Source: an uncultured Apibacter sp.
GTDB taxonomy: Bacteria > Bacteroidota > Bacteroidia > Flavobacteriales > Weeksellaceae
Length of the DNA stretch: 64,000 nucleotides
Assembly: GCA_945280365.1 (NCBI GenBank)
Contig: CALYQD010000004.1
Span: forward strand, 72,571-136,570
Direction of reading: 5' to 3'
Shown: piece after piece, positions 25,722 to 35,264 of the stretch
How positions within the stretch are numbered: the stretch's first letter is position 1
Layout of the letters: each line of letters begins with the position of its first letter
Position numbers and translations under genes: made by a program
The notes under the pieces: generated by a model
The model's database searches: none
What the model saw: only the letters and a program-made list of their open reading frames with translations
Told to the model about the DNA's origin: nothing

Positions 25722-28157
25722 ATGGAAGAAATTTTTGCTGAAGAAATATATACGGCTTTAGATATAGCTAAAAAATATTCAATAGAAAAAAAGAATGCAC
25801 AATTTGGTGCTCCCCATCTTCTAAAGGCAATACTTCATAGAGATTTATCTCTACTAAAGGAATTGGAAGCTATGAAAAAAGATGTATTTTTTATAGAAGA
25901 ATGGGCTGAAGTACGAATTGATGATTTTCCAAAAGCAAGTAAAAACGTACGTCCTGAAGCAGATGAAAGTATTGATAGAATAATAAAAGAAGCGGATGAA
26001 ATACGAAATATTTTAGGGAGAGAAGAAATCGATCTTTATTGCATAATGGTTGCAATAGCAACTCCAGGAGTAGGTTTTAGCTTTGATCAAATGAAAAGTT
26101 TTCCCATTATCAGAGATGAATTATTAATTGATGTTAATAAAGAGATAAATTCTGGAAATATAAAAGATGATCATGTTCATACCAACATAAAATATTTATA
26201 CAAATACTGTAAAGATCTCTTAATAAAAGCCCAAAAACAACCTAAGCATATTGTAGCTAGAGAAAAAGAGATTAAAGAAATTGTAGAAATTATATGTCGT
26301 TTTTCTAAACCGAATGTCCTTCTACAAGGTTATCCGGGAGTTGGGAAATCTGTTTTAATTGAAGGATTTGTAAATTTAATAGTGCAAAAACAGGTTCCGG
26401 ATGAATTATTAAAAACAAAAATTTACGAATTGGACTTAGGCTCCTTAATAGCAGGTGCTTCGTATAAAGGAGAAATAGAAGATCGTTTAAAAAAGATATT
26501 ACAAGAACTTAAAACTTATCCACAATCTATACTCGTCATAGACGGAATACATGTTCTATTAGATAAAAATAGTGATAATTCAGGTGTTTCCAGTATTTTA
26601 AAAAGTGAAATATCAAGCAATAATGGTCTTACTCTTATTGTTACTACTACTGTTGATGAATATACAAAAAAAATTGAAAAAGATGAAGGACTATCAGGAA
26701 TGTTTGAGGTTATTAAGGTTGAAGAGCCTAATGAAGAGCAGACCTTTAGAATAATAAAATCGGCCTTGCCTTCTTACTTAGTTCATCATTCTATAAAAGT
26801 AACTGATGAATCGATAACAGAATCTATAAGGCTATCACAAAGATATTTAAAGGAAAAGAGTTTACCGGAATCAGCATTAAATCTATTGGATAGAACTATG
26901 TCTGTCATTAAAACTGCAGGTGTATCCTTTCTAAAAGAAAAAGATGCCCTTGAGAAAAAGTTGAATGAAATAGGAGAAAGCAATGGTAAAAAGAAACTTG
27001 AATTAAAATGGTTCTATGAAGATTTAAAAAAGAAAGCATTGTATTTGATAAGTCAGAAAGAAACTTTACAAGATGATATTGAATTATTATCAGAAGAATC
27101 TTTATACGAATATTTAAAATCTTTACTTCATCAAATAACTCAAGTGGCTCAATCAAAGAAAGAGCATATAGATCCTATAGATTTAGCAGCAGTTGTAGCA
27201 CAAAAAACCGGTATTCCCTTAGGAAAGTTACATTCCGATGAAAAGGATAGGCTTCAAAACATGGAAGACATACTAAAAAAAAGGGTGGTGGGACAAGATT
27301 ATGCTATTAAGGTAATCACTGAAGCTGTATTGGAATCTCGTTCTGGGTTAAGTAAGGCTGGTCAACCTATAGGTTCATTCTTTTTTCTAGGGCCTACAGG
27401 AACAGGGAAAACAGAATTAGCTAAATCTTTAGCCGATTTTTTATTTCAAGATGAACAAGCAATAATTCGATTTGACATGTCTGAATTTAAAGAAGAACAT
27501 TCAGCTGCCTTATTGTATGGTGCTCCTCCGGGCTACGTAGGTTATGAAGAAGGAGGGCTATTAGTTAATAAGATTAGACAAAAACCATACTCTATCGTGC
27601 TTTTTGATGAAATAGAAAAAGCACATACATCTGTATTTGATGTTTTTTTACAAATTATGGATGAAGGAAAGCTTCATGATAGACTAGGTAAAGAAGGTGA
27701 TTTCTCTAATGCTCTAATATTATTTACTTCTAATATAGGTTCTCAATTTATAGTAGAATCGGTTAATAACGGAAAAGGATTACCCTCGTCCAATCAATTG
27801 ATGGAAATAATGACAAGAAATTTTAGACCGGAGTTTTTGGGACGTCTTACAGAAATTATTCCTTTCAGTCCGATAAGTAAAGAGAATGCTATGGGCATAT
27901 TTGAAATTCATTTGAAAAAAGAATTATTAGACTTAGTTAAAGATTTAAACATAAGTTTGAGCTTATCACAAAGCGCCAAATCTTTTTTAGTAGATAATGG
28001 ATTTAACGCAACTTATGGAGCAAGACCATTAAAAGGTATTATTCGTTCCTCATTAAGAAGGCCTATGGCAAAGAAAATAATTTCTGGAGAAATAAAAGAG
28101 GGAAACAATGTCGAAATAGATATCCAGGATGATAATTTACGGTGGATTATAAATTAA
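25722..28157 (+). CDS. tssH: T6SS sheath-recycling AAA+ ATPase ClpV/TssH
   Basis: An 811-aa Hsp100 protein: Clp N-domain (about 1-150), first AAA+ domain with Walker A GYPGVGKS (about 204), middle region (about 400-480), second AAA+ domain with Walker A GPTGTGKT (about 557), Walker B VLFDEIEKAH (about 627) and GRLTEIIPF (Arg finger). It disassembles contracted TssB/C sheath, whose genes follow directly. Oddly, the first domain reads VIDGIHVLL at Walker B (Gly for the catalytic Glu, residue 275). The usual Arg-Arg-Phe finger position reads GLSGMFE. Only the second ring therefore looks able to hydrolyse ATP normally. Confidence 0.93.
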   Translation: MEEIFAEEIYTALDIAKKYSIEKKNAQFGAPHLLKAILHRDLSLLKELEAMKKDVFFIEEWAEVRIDDFPKASKNVRPEADESIDRIIKEADEIRNILGREEIDLYCIMVAIATPGVGFSFDQMKSFPIIRDELLIDVNKEINSGNIKDDHVHTNIKYLYKYCKDLLIKAQKQPKHIVAREKEIKEIVEIICRFSKPNVLLQGYPGVGKSVLIEGFVNLIVQKQVPDELLKTKIYELDLGSLIAGASYKGEIEDRLKKILQELKTYPQSILVIDGIHVLLDKNSDNSGVSSILKSEISSNNGLTLIVTTTVDEYTKKIEKDEGLSGMFEVIKVEEPNEEQTFRIIKSALPSYLVHHSIKVTDESITESIRLSQRYLKEKSLPESALNLLDRTMSVIKTAGVSFLKEKDALEKKLNEIGESNGKKKLELKWFYEDLKKKALYLISQKETLQDDIELLSEESLYEYLKSLLHQITQVAQSKKEHIDPIDLAAVVAQKTGIPLGKLHSDEKDRLQNMEDILKKRVVGQDYAIKVITEAVLESRSGLSKAGQPIGSFFFLGPTGTGKTELAKSLADFLFQDEQAIIRFDMSEFKEEHSAALLYGAPPGYVGYEEGGLLVNKIRQKPYSIVLFDEIEKAHTSVFDVFLQIMDEGKLHDRLGKEGDFSNALILFTSNIGSQFIVESVNNGKGLPSSNQLMEIMTRNFRPEFLGRLTEIIPFSPISKENAMGIFEIHLKKELLDLVKDLNISLSLSQSAKSFLVDNGFNATYGARPLKGIIRSSLRRPMAKKIISGEIKEGNNVEIDIQDDNLRWIIN

Positions 28158-28182
28158 AAACAATAATTAAAAAAACTTAGAT

Positions 28183-28629
28183 ATGTTAAAAAATTATGGT
28201 ATTGGAGGAAATGAAGTTCCTTTGGATGCAAGCGAAGCAATATTAGAAATTGCACAGAATCGTACTCTTATAGCTCAAAAATTAACTGGTCAAACCCCTA
28301 TAAGACCTGAAATTGTAGAAGGATTATCAACAGTTGAACAAGTATTCGAACATTTTAAACCGGAAGTGAAAGTGAATTTTGAAGATGCAGATGGAAATAC
28401 AAAATTCGAAGAGCTAAAATTTAAAAATTTAGGAGATTTTGGAATAAAAGGTATAACTGCTCAAAGTAAATTTTTGACAGATTTACAGGTTGAAAAAGAA
28501 CAATATCAAAAAATAATAAAACAGCTTAAAACCAACAAAATTTTAAAAGCCGCACTAGAAGATCCTGAAGCTAAAAACGCTTTAATGGAAAGTATAGAAG
28601 GACTTATTAATGAATTAAATCAAAAATAA
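28183..28629 (+). CDS. tssB: T6SS contractile sheath small subunit TssB
   Basis: The 148-aa length and sequence (FKPEVKVNFEDADG, LKFKNLGDFGIKGI) match TssB. Together with TssC it forms the contractile tube sheath in the cytoplasm. It lies 25 bp after tssH and 2 bp before tssC, so stoichiometric co-expression is expected. The C-terminal helix (ALMESIEGLINEL) is the part that interlocks with TssC. Confidence 0.93.
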   Translation: MLKNYGIGGNEVPLDASEAILEIAQNRTLIAQKLTGQTPIRPEIVEGLSTVEQVFEHFKPEVKVNFEDADGNTKFEELKFKNLGDFGIKGITAQSKFLTDLQVEKEQYQKIIKQLKTNKILKAALEDPEAKNALMESIEGLINELNQK

Positions 28630-28631
28630 TT

Positions 28632-30005
28632 ATGGCTAAAGAAAATCTAAAAGCACAAGTCCAGTCAGTGGATGTGCCAATATCAGAACAAGCTAATAAA
28701 AAATATGATGTTCAAAGCGGATTGGAAAAATTAGCAAAATTCGGTGGGTTTGATTTATTGGAATCTACTATTGAAAACGTTCAAAATATGAATCCTGAAC
28801 GAAAAGCTAGACGTCAAATTTTTCTGAGTGATACTAATAAAAAAAATGAACGAAATGCTTTAAAGAAAACTTTGGAACTTTGGCTTAACGTATTAAAAAA
28901 TAATGCGAGCTTAACAGATATGGTAGCACAAAGTGAAGATAAAAGTAAGCTTGCGGATAAGACTTTACAAAAAAATTTAGCTTCTACAATAAGAGAAACT
29001 GAAGAATTAGAAAAAGCTTACCGAACTATCGCTTTATTTTATAAAAACACCGATCAAGATAAAGTTAAAAATGTATCCATAATTAATGCAGAATTAGAGC
29101 AATTAACCGATTTAGATAATACACGTTTTATAGATGCCATTCATTCAGAATTAGTAGATAATTATGATAGATTGGATTTAAAAAATAATTATGGCTTATT
29201 AGTTATTCCAGGATATTTAGGAAGCAATAAAGTTGTTGAGAAATGGGCAAAAATAGCTCATGAAAATAAAGTAATGTTGGTAACAGATTTTGCACATTTA
29301 GATGAACCGGATGATGTGATGGAAATGTTTGACGAAGCCTATCTTACAGGCGGTGAAATTTATCGCTCAAACGTGCTAATGACTTGTAACTGGTTAGTAG
29401 GAAGAGGTAAATTTAATGAAATACAAGAGGAAAATGATTTATACATTCCTCCTTCTGCAGCTTTGGCTGGTAAGATATATGGGACATTAATGTCACAAGT
29501 TACAGCAGGTAAAAAATTTGGAGGTATTAATGAAATTGACGGGGTAAAATTTGACCTTAAAAAAAGCGAAATAGCCAATCTCGAAAGTATGGGATTAATA
29601 CCCATGGTTAATGAATATGGTAAAGTTATGGCCTTTTCAGGCAAAACCTTATTCAATGGAGATAATTTAGGCTTACAAACCTATTCAGTTGTAAGAGTTT
29701 TCGATTATGTGACCAAAGTATTAATGGATTTTTTGAATCGAAGAGCATTCGAAAATTTTACAGCAAAAACGAGAAAAGAAATTATGAATCAAATTGTACG
29801 GTTTTTAGATGGTATTACTGGACCTGATAAATTGATTGAAAATTTTGAAGTGAGAAGATTCGAGCAAGATGCAGTCCAAAAAGATAGAATTTATCTAGAT
29901 ATACATTTAAAACCCTATTTCCCAGCTAAGAATTTCCTTATAAAAATGGATGGACATAAAGGAGATGATGGAAATGAATGGGATACAGAATACGAACAAA
30001 AATAA
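28632..30005 (+). CDS. tssC: T6SS contractile sheath large subunit TssC
   Basis: A 457-aa Bacteroidota-type TssC. Recognisable parts include YGLLVIPGYLGSNKVVEKWA, the central DFAHLDEPDDVMEMFDEAYL, TCNWLVGRGKF and a C-terminal LDIHLKPYFPAKNFLIKM. It polymerises with TssB around the TssD tube. A hairpin with a T-rich tail follows the stop, so the abundant sheath transcript may end or be attenuated there before the baseplate genes. Confidence 0.93.
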   Translation: MAKENLKAQVQSVDVPISEQANKKYDVQSGLEKLAKFGGFDLLESTIENVQNMNPERKARRQIFLSDTNKKNERNALKKTLELWLNVLKNNASLTDMVAQSEDKSKLADKTLQKNLASTIRETEELEKAYRTIALFYKNTDQDKVKNVSIINAELEQLTDLDNTRFIDAIHSELVDNYDRLDLKNNYGLLVIPGYLGSNKVVEKWAKIAHENKVMLVTDFAHLDEPDDVMEMFDEAYLTGGEIYRSNVLMTCNWLVGRGKFNEIQEENDLYIPPSAALAGKIYGTLMSQVTAGKKFGGINEIDGVKFDLKKSEIANLESMGLIPMVNEYGKVMAFSGKTLFNGDNLGLQTYSVVRVFDYVTKVLMDFLNRRAFENFTAKTRKEIMNQIVRFLDGITGPDKLIENFEVRRFEQDAVQKDRIYLDIHLKPYFPAKNFLIKMDGHKGDDGNEWDTEYEQK

Positions 30006-30020
30006 TAGTTGAATATAGCA

Positions 30021-30048
30021 AGAGAGGAAAATTTTACTCCTCTCTTTT
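30021..30048 (+). terminator. Hairpin terminator or attenuator after tssC
   Basis: AGAGAGGA (30021-30028) pairs with TCCTCTCT (30038-30045) around a 9-base loop, followed by TTT. It is weak as a full terminator but well placed to reduce expression of the downstream genes. Confidence 0.6.
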
Positions 30049-30063
30049 ATAAAAAAAATCAAT

Positions 30064-30651
30064 ATGAATATTATAAGCAAAATTTTCAAATTAATTTTTG
30101 TAAGCGTATGCGCGATATTCGGTAATTATGAATTATACGGGCAATCAAGTGTACCGATGAAAAAAATAACTGAAGATACTTTGCTAACCCGAATAGTTGA
30201 TTGTAATGCTTTATTTACACTTAATAACAGAAAAATAGATTATTTAAAAAATAAGCCTTATATCTATGCAGAACCATATTTTGAAAGAATATATAATATC
30301 AAAAATGATTTTGCAGTATTTCAAATAATAAAGAGAAAAGGCAACAGACCAATACTTTATATCAAGATGTTTAAACCTAATACTTGTTTAAAAAAGGGTG
30401 AGGTTTTGGAATTTATCACAGATAAAGGATATCGATATAGAATGAATAATTATTATAAACCAAACTGCGACGGCTATTTAATAAGTAAAATTAGAAGGAA
30501 GGACATTAAAAACCTTACACAAGGTGAAATTAGCAGCATAAAGTTACTAACCTTTCATAATGACTATGAATTTAATTTACAATTTATTGAAGCAGAACGG
30601 TTAAAAGACGAATTACAATGCTTAAAAAATAATCATTTTAAATTCAAATAA
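30064..30651 (+). CDS. T6SS-cluster secreted protein of unknown function
   Basis: A 195-aa protein with a signal peptide (cleavage near ELYGQ, about residue 26) and no lipobox. Four Cys remain in the mature part, which could form disulfides. No domain is recognised. It sits between tssC and the baseplate genes and its stop is directly followed by the next ATG, so it is co-transcribed with T6SS components. TssQ/TssR-type roles in the periplasm are possible, but it is far smaller than I would expect for TssR. Confidence 0.55.
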   Translation: MNIISKIFKLIFVSVCAIFGNYELYGQSSVPMKKITEDTLLTRIVDCNALFTLNNRKIDYLKNKPYIYAEPYFERIYNIKNDFAVFQIIKRKGNRPILYIKMFKPNTCLKKGEVLEFITDKGYRYRMNNYYKPNCDGYLISKIRRKDIKNLTQGEISSIKLLTFHNDYEFNLQFIEAERLKDELQCLKNNHFKFK

Positions 30652-31365
30652 ATGCCAATACCTCAATTAGGTTTATCATTATCTATAACAGATAATCCCG
30701 GATCTCCATTATATGCAGGAAATGGAGAAAGAGAAAAAATGTCGGATTTTGATTCCGCTATGCATCAACATACAATTACAATAATAATTTCCGATGAAAA
30801 AGTAAATGAAATTGAGTTTAATACATCAAATAAGGATATTAATAAAATTAGATTGCCTGCTTATAAAATGATAGTAACAGATGATAAAACAGAGGAAAGA
30901 AGCTATTATGAAGTAACCCGAGATTCAATATTATTTGATGAATTAAAGATCAATAAAACAGGAGGTTTTTCCTTTTTAGGTATTCCTATTTTTAAGAAAA
31001 CAGTATATAAGTTACCATTAATCGCTTTTGAGCCATTAAATTCAGTTAAAGAAATATTTGAAGTAAGCAAATTTCGTACAAAAAAAGATAATTATTTATC
31101 GTATACACTTAATAGAAATTCTGAAAAAGCACTTTTAGTAGCAGGAATTATGTCTGAAACTTTTATAAAACCAACAAATTATGAACATTTCTTTTATATA
31201 GAAGATCATAATCAAGGACAAAAATTTATTGGCGATATTTCATATAGAGAAAAATTTATAAAAACAATTCCAAAGGTCGAAATACATCTTATCAAACGTG
31301 AAAGGAATATAAAGGAGTATGAATTAGACAAAAGTGGAAAAGTTAGTAAGATAATATATTTATAA
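30652..31365 (+). CDS. T6SS-cluster cytoplasmic protein of unknown function
   Basis: A 237-aa protein without signal peptide or membrane helix. The N-terminus is PIPQLGLSLSITDNPG and the body is rich in beta-type segments with a DFDSAMHQHTITI stretch. It starts immediately after the preceding stop and is 18 bp before tssE. Its position next to baseplate genes suggests a baseplate or spike-loading role, but this is context only; I recognise no family. Confidence 0.55.
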   Translation: MPIPQLGLSLSITDNPGSPLYAGNGEREKMSDFDSAMHQHTITIIISDEKVNEIEFNTSNKDINKIRLPAYKMIVTDDKTEERSYYEVTRDSILFDELKINKTGGFSFLGIPIFKKTVYKLPLIAFEPLNSVKEIFEVSKFRTKKDNYLSYTLNRNSEKALLVAGIMSETFIKPTNYEHFFYIEDHNQGQKFIGDISYREKFIKTIPKVEIHLIKRERNIKEYELDKSGKVSKIIYL

Positions 31366-31383
31366 TAAAAATTATAGCTTGAT

Positions 31384-31818
31384 ATGTATGGAATTTATTA
31401 TAACACTCCTATAAACTTTAAACAACTAATTGAAAAAAGAGATGTTGAAAAAACTAATTTAGATAAATCTATAGCAAAATATATTAATTTAATAGTAACC
31501 TCTTCTTTTGGTGAATGTAAATTCAATGAAATGCTTGGATGTAAGATTTGGGAAATGGATTTTGATTTGTTATCTGATACCAATAGTCTTAGAGATAAAT
31601 TTAAAAATGATATTAAAGAAGCTATTATTGTGAATGAGAGTAGATTAAATCTGTTGGAGGTTGATGTTATTATTGGGGTAGGACAGAATCCTTCTTATAA
31701 TAATTCGATAAGATTAAAGAAAAAAGTAACAATGAAAATCGAAGGATTGATAAAAAAAACTAATCGTCCATTCAATTTTTACGGACATTTTTTTATAGGA
31801 CCACTTTCACAACTTTAA
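31384..31818 (+). CDS. tssE: T6SS baseplate subunit TssE (gp25-like)
   Basis: A 144-aa protein in the gp25/TssE size range. It shows SIAKYINLIVTSSFGECKF followed by ILINES-like NESRLNLLEVDV, the conserved gp25 pattern. It joins the baseplate wedge where sheath assembly starts. It ends 1 bp before the tssF start, so the two are probably co-translated. Confidence 0.85.
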   Translation: MYGIYYNTPINFKQLIEKRDVEKTNLDKSIAKYINLIVTSSFGECKFNEMLGCKIWEMDFDLLSDTNSLRDKFKNDIKEAIIVNESRLNLLEVDVIIGVGQNPSYNNSIRLKKKVTMKIEGLIKKTNRPFNFYGHFFIGPLSQL

Positions 31819-31819
31819 C

Positions 31820-33667
31820 ATGGATACTAAAGAAAAAATAAAAGATAGAATATTACGAAGAGCAGCTCAAACATGGGGATATACTGACAGTGAGTTAGAA
31901 ACATCCTTTGATCCTATAGTAGCTCTTTTACTCGAAGCATGTGCTTCTGAATTGGAAAAAATATCCTCTGAACTAAACAATTCTCGTTCTCGTATTATTG
32001 AGAGATTATTAGAAATTATGTCACCGGAAATCAATACGGGAATTGTACCTGCAAGGTCAATTATTCATTTGGAACCGATTGAGAATAATTATACAGTATC
32101 AGTTGAACATCAATTTAGATCTAAAAAAGTAATTCAAAACATTTATGATCCCTTACAACCTATAGTTAAAGATATTTATTTTGGAACTACTTTACCGTTT
32201 ATTTTATCAAAAGCAAAATTAGAATATATTGCTTTTGGAAACTCATTATACTCTTTAAAGAGAATTATACATAAAGACCCAATTACAAAAGAAAACCGAT
32301 TTTTAAAAAATGGCTCATTATGGTTAGGAATTAATTGTCCCGAAGGAATTGATAAAATTGAAAAGCTTATGTTTTTTACAGATGTTAGAAGCTCTCAACG
32401 AGAAATTTTTTATAATTATCTTAAACAAGCAAAATTTTATATAAATGATCAAGAAATTCCTTATAAAGAAGGGTTTAATGTTGAAAATTATACAATAGAT
32501 ATTGATGCAGTTGTAAACAAAAACTATAATAAAATCAATCAATTATACTCAGAAGTTAATGATTTTTATTCAGACAAGTTTTTCCATTTTACTAAAGACA
32601 TCATTATTAAAGACGAAGTATTTAAAGTTCCTGATGAGCTAATTAACATATTTGGAGACAAGGTAACCAGTATGAACGAGGCAGGGAATATAATCTGGCT
32701 TCAAGTTCAATTTCCGGAAGTAGTGATTAATGAAACTTTTGAAAATGTAATGTTTTATATTAATGCAATTCCGGTTATAAACAAAAGACTTTTAACTCAG
32801 AATCAAACAATAGGCTCTTTTATAAATTATATTCCATTATCTTCTGATGACATTTTTTTAGATTTAGATAGCATTAATGATTCTAGAGGTTATCAATACC
32901 ATATAAAAGAGTTTTCAGAAGGAAATTTAGATATTGGAGATGCTACTCTAAGACACACAGGAGTTACCCGTTTTGATGAAAGAAATGCTTCCGAATTAAT
33001 ACAATATCTCATTGAACTATTAAAAGATGAAAGTGCTTCTTTTACGGTTATAGGAGGAGATTTTATTGATGGAACAATTAAAGAAATTAATAAATCCATA
33101 GCTACATTAGAACAACATATAAAGGAAAAGAAGTTTACTAAATCAAATTTTCCTTATGCGATTATCAGACCTAAATCTACAGCAGTAAAAAATGATAATG
33201 ATTTCTTTACAGTTAGTTATTGGGTAACAAATGGAGATGAAGCCAATGATTTGAAGGTTGGTACCCATTTAGACTGTATAGGTTCCAGTGATTTTAAACA
33301 AGATACAATCATGTTTATAAACACAACAGTTGGAGGAAAATCGAGGATGGATACCAAAAGTAAAATTGATTCTTATAGAGAAGCTTTATTAACCAGAGGT
33401 AGAATTGTAACTTTTGCAGATATAAAAACCTTTTGCCAAAACCATTTTAAATTTACCATTAAAGGAATTGAAATAAAAAAAGGTACCAAAATAGATTCTT
33501 CTACTAATAAAGGATTTGTACGAACCATAGATATAATTTTAGAAAGAAATTTAGCAACTGAATACCAAATTTCGGATTTTGAATGGCAGTATTTATGCGA
33601 TAATATGCTTTATAAATTAGATAAATCCTCATCTAATATTTATCCTTATAGACTAATAATAAAATGA
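31820..33667 (+). CDS. tssF: T6SS baseplate subunit TssF
   Basis: A 615-aa protein with the TssF opening (ILRRAAQTWGYTDSELE, SFDPIVALLLEACASELEKI, RLLEIMSPEINTGI). The C-terminal part has ALLTRGRIVTFADIKTFCQ, typical of TssF and phage wedge proteins. It forms the baseplate wedge with TssG and TssE. Its stop overlaps the start of the next gene by 4 bp (ATGA). Confidence 0.9.
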   Translation: MDTKEKIKDRILRRAAQTWGYTDSELETSFDPIVALLLEACASELEKISSELNNSRSRIIERLLEIMSPEINTGIVPARSIIHLEPIENNYTVSVEHQFRSKKVIQNIYDPLQPIVKDIYFGTTLPFILSKAKLEYIAFGNSLYSLKRIIHKDPITKENRFLKNGSLWLGINCPEGIDKIEKLMFFTDVRSSQREIFYNYLKQAKFYINDQEIPYKEGFNVENYTIDIDAVVNKNYNKINQLYSEVNDFYSDKFFHFTKDIIIKDEVFKVPDELINIFGDKVTSMNEAGNIIWLQVQFPEVVINETFENVMFYINAIPVINKRLLTQNQTIGSFINYIPLSSDDIFLDLDSINDSRGYQYHIKEFSEGNLDIGDATLRHTGVTRFDERNASELIQYLIELLKDESASFTVIGGDFIDGTIKEINKSIATLEQHIKEKKFTKSNFPYAIIRPKSTAVKNDNDFFTVSYWVTNGDEANDLKVGTHLDCIGSSDFKQDTIMFINTTVGGKSRMDTKSKIDSYREALLTRGRIVTFADIKTFCQNHFKFTIKGIEIKKGTKIDSSTNKGFVRTIDIILERNLATEYQISDFEWQYLCDNMLYKLDKSSSNIYPYRLIIK

Positions 33668-34317
33668 GAAAAAATATATTTGTCTTATCTGTTTTAATGT
33701 TTTTTTTGTTGTATTCGTGCCAAAAAAAATTTTATAATGAAGTTCCTTTTAAGATCACTTATAACCAACAAGAAATAATGGCAAAATTAGGTATTTTACC
33801 TAATACTCCTAACACTCCTAATACTCTTCCCATTAAAGATACAACTTTAACTGATAGAGAAATTTATCTTAAAGAAAAGTATTCTATTATATTAGGTATT
33901 AAACCCGAAGAATTAAATAATTATAAATTTTATGATTTCATAGATAGATGGATAGGAACTCCATATTCATCTAAAGGATTTACCATGGATAGTCTAAATA
34001 TCGGACCATTTACGAGTGCTTTATATGAATACGCATTCAAACGTAATTTACCAAGCACTCCTCTAGGAATTTTTAAATCCCCAGAAATAAATTTATTCAC
34101 AGGACGTGAATTTCTTAAAGAAGGAGATATACTTTTTTTTAGAAATGAAAAGGATACAGCTATTGGTGATATTGCTATATACCTGAGGAATAATAAGATA
34201 TTGGTTAGTTCCATAAGCCAGGGATTGATAATAAGCAACTTTAATTTTGATTACTTTCAATTAAGTTATGTCAGCGCAGGAAGACTTTATTATATTGATC
34301 AGGAAAATAATAAATAA
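33664..34317 (+). CDS. T6SS-cluster lipoprotein with inactive NlpC/P60-like domain (candidate TssQ)
   Basis: A 217-aa lipoprotein (FFLLYSC, Cys about residue 19) with a Pro-Asn-Thr repeat tether, then an NlpC/P60-like domain. FIDRWIGTPYSSKGF matches the usual opening and EGDILFFRN, IGDIAIYL and SQGLIISN match the later strands. The Asp-Cys-Ser position reads NIGPFTSAL, so the nucleophile Cys is gone. The Gly-His-Val position reads Gly-Asp-Ile, so the His is gone too. It should therefore bind, not cut, for example peptidoglycan or a partner. It overlaps tssF and touches tssG, so it is a core cluster gene. The TssQ name (the T6SSiii lipoprotein) is an inference. Confidence 0.65.
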   Translation: MRKNIFVLSVLMFFLLYSCQKKFYNEVPFKITYNQQEIMAKLGILPNTPNTPNTLPIKDTTLTDREIYLKEKYSIILGIKPEELNNYKFYDFIDRWIGTPYSSKGFTMDSLNIGPFTSALYEYAFKRNLPSTPLGIFKSPEINLFTGREFLKEGDILFFRNEKDTAIGDIAIYLRNNKILVSSISQGLIISNFNFDYFQLSYVSAGRLYYIDQENNK

Positions 34318-35264
34318 TGAATACAATAGAAAAAGATACTTTATTAGAAGAAATAAAGAATACGATAAATAGTATTAAAGATGATTTAAAAGCCGAAGTA
34401 ATTATTTCAGAAATACTTGAACAAATAGATTCAAAAGAGCAAAATATATTAGTAGATTACAAAGGTCAATTTAAAAGACCTTATAGAAAAGATGTTTTGG
34501 GTGCAGAGCTCATAAACTATAATTATGATTTAACGGAATATGTGAAAATAAATTTATCTAGGGATGGTATTTATGATACACTCCCGGAAAGTCTGATTCA
34601 CGAATTAAGCTCTGAAAAGCCCCAAAAAACGGTTTCAGATATGACTGAGCAGTTTAAAGCTCACAAAAAAGAAGAAGAATATGCTAGGAAATTTTTTTTC
34701 CCTTTTGAAAATGAATTTTTCATTAAAGCATTAGAAAGAGAAAATATAGAAAAAGAAATTTTACTTGAGCTTAATGGTTCCAAACCATTAGATTTTTTTT
34801 ATGATTTTTGGCACATTGATCGAGATTTGCCCCCAATATTGGTTTCCAAATTAATCAGAATATTACCTTACTTACATAAAATTGTTGGTAATTTACAAAT
34901 GACTGTAAATTGTTTAAGCTATTTATTGGATGAAAAAGTTGAAATTGCAGAACAAGGTTATAAAGAACAATCAAGCTCTGAACAAGAAATAAACCTGGGA
35001 GAGAGTAGATTGGGGTTGGATATGATTTCAGGAAGTGCATATATGGACTATTCATTATACTTGGAATTTAAAATCGGTCCATTGAAAAAGACTTCGTTTT
35101 TAGATTATATTCATCAAGGTAAATTGAAAAAATTTATAGAATTATTTTATGATTACTTTTTACCCATGGAAGTTGATGTTAAAACATCAATATTATTAGA
35201 AACCGAAACAGAGATATTTAATTTAACTCAAAATACAATTTTAGGAATAACCACACGAATATGA
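34317..35264 (+). CDS. tssG: T6SS baseplate subunit TssG
   Basis: A 315-aa protein. Its central KFFFPFENEFF and the WHIDRDLPPILVSKLIRILPYLHKI helix fit the Bacteroidota TssG pattern. It binds TssF in the baseplate wedge. It overlaps by one base with the lipoprotein gene before it, and by 4 bp with tssN after it, so the block tssF-tssN is translationally coupled. Confidence 0.85.
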   Translation: MNTIEKDTLLEEIKNTINSIKDDLKAEVIISEILEQIDSKEQNILVDYKGQFKRPYRKDVLGAELINYNYDLTEYVKINLSRDGIYDTLPESLIHELSSEKPQKTVSDMTEQFKAHKKEEEYARKFFFPFENEFFIKALERENIEKEILLELNGSKPLDFFYDFWHIDRDLPPILVSKLIRILPYLHKIVGNLQMTVNCLSYLLDEKVEIAEQGYKEQSSSEQEINLGESRLGLDMISGSAYMDYSLYLEFKIGPLKKTSFLDYIHQGKLKKFIELFYDYFLPMEVDVKTSILLETETEIFNLTQNTILGITTRI

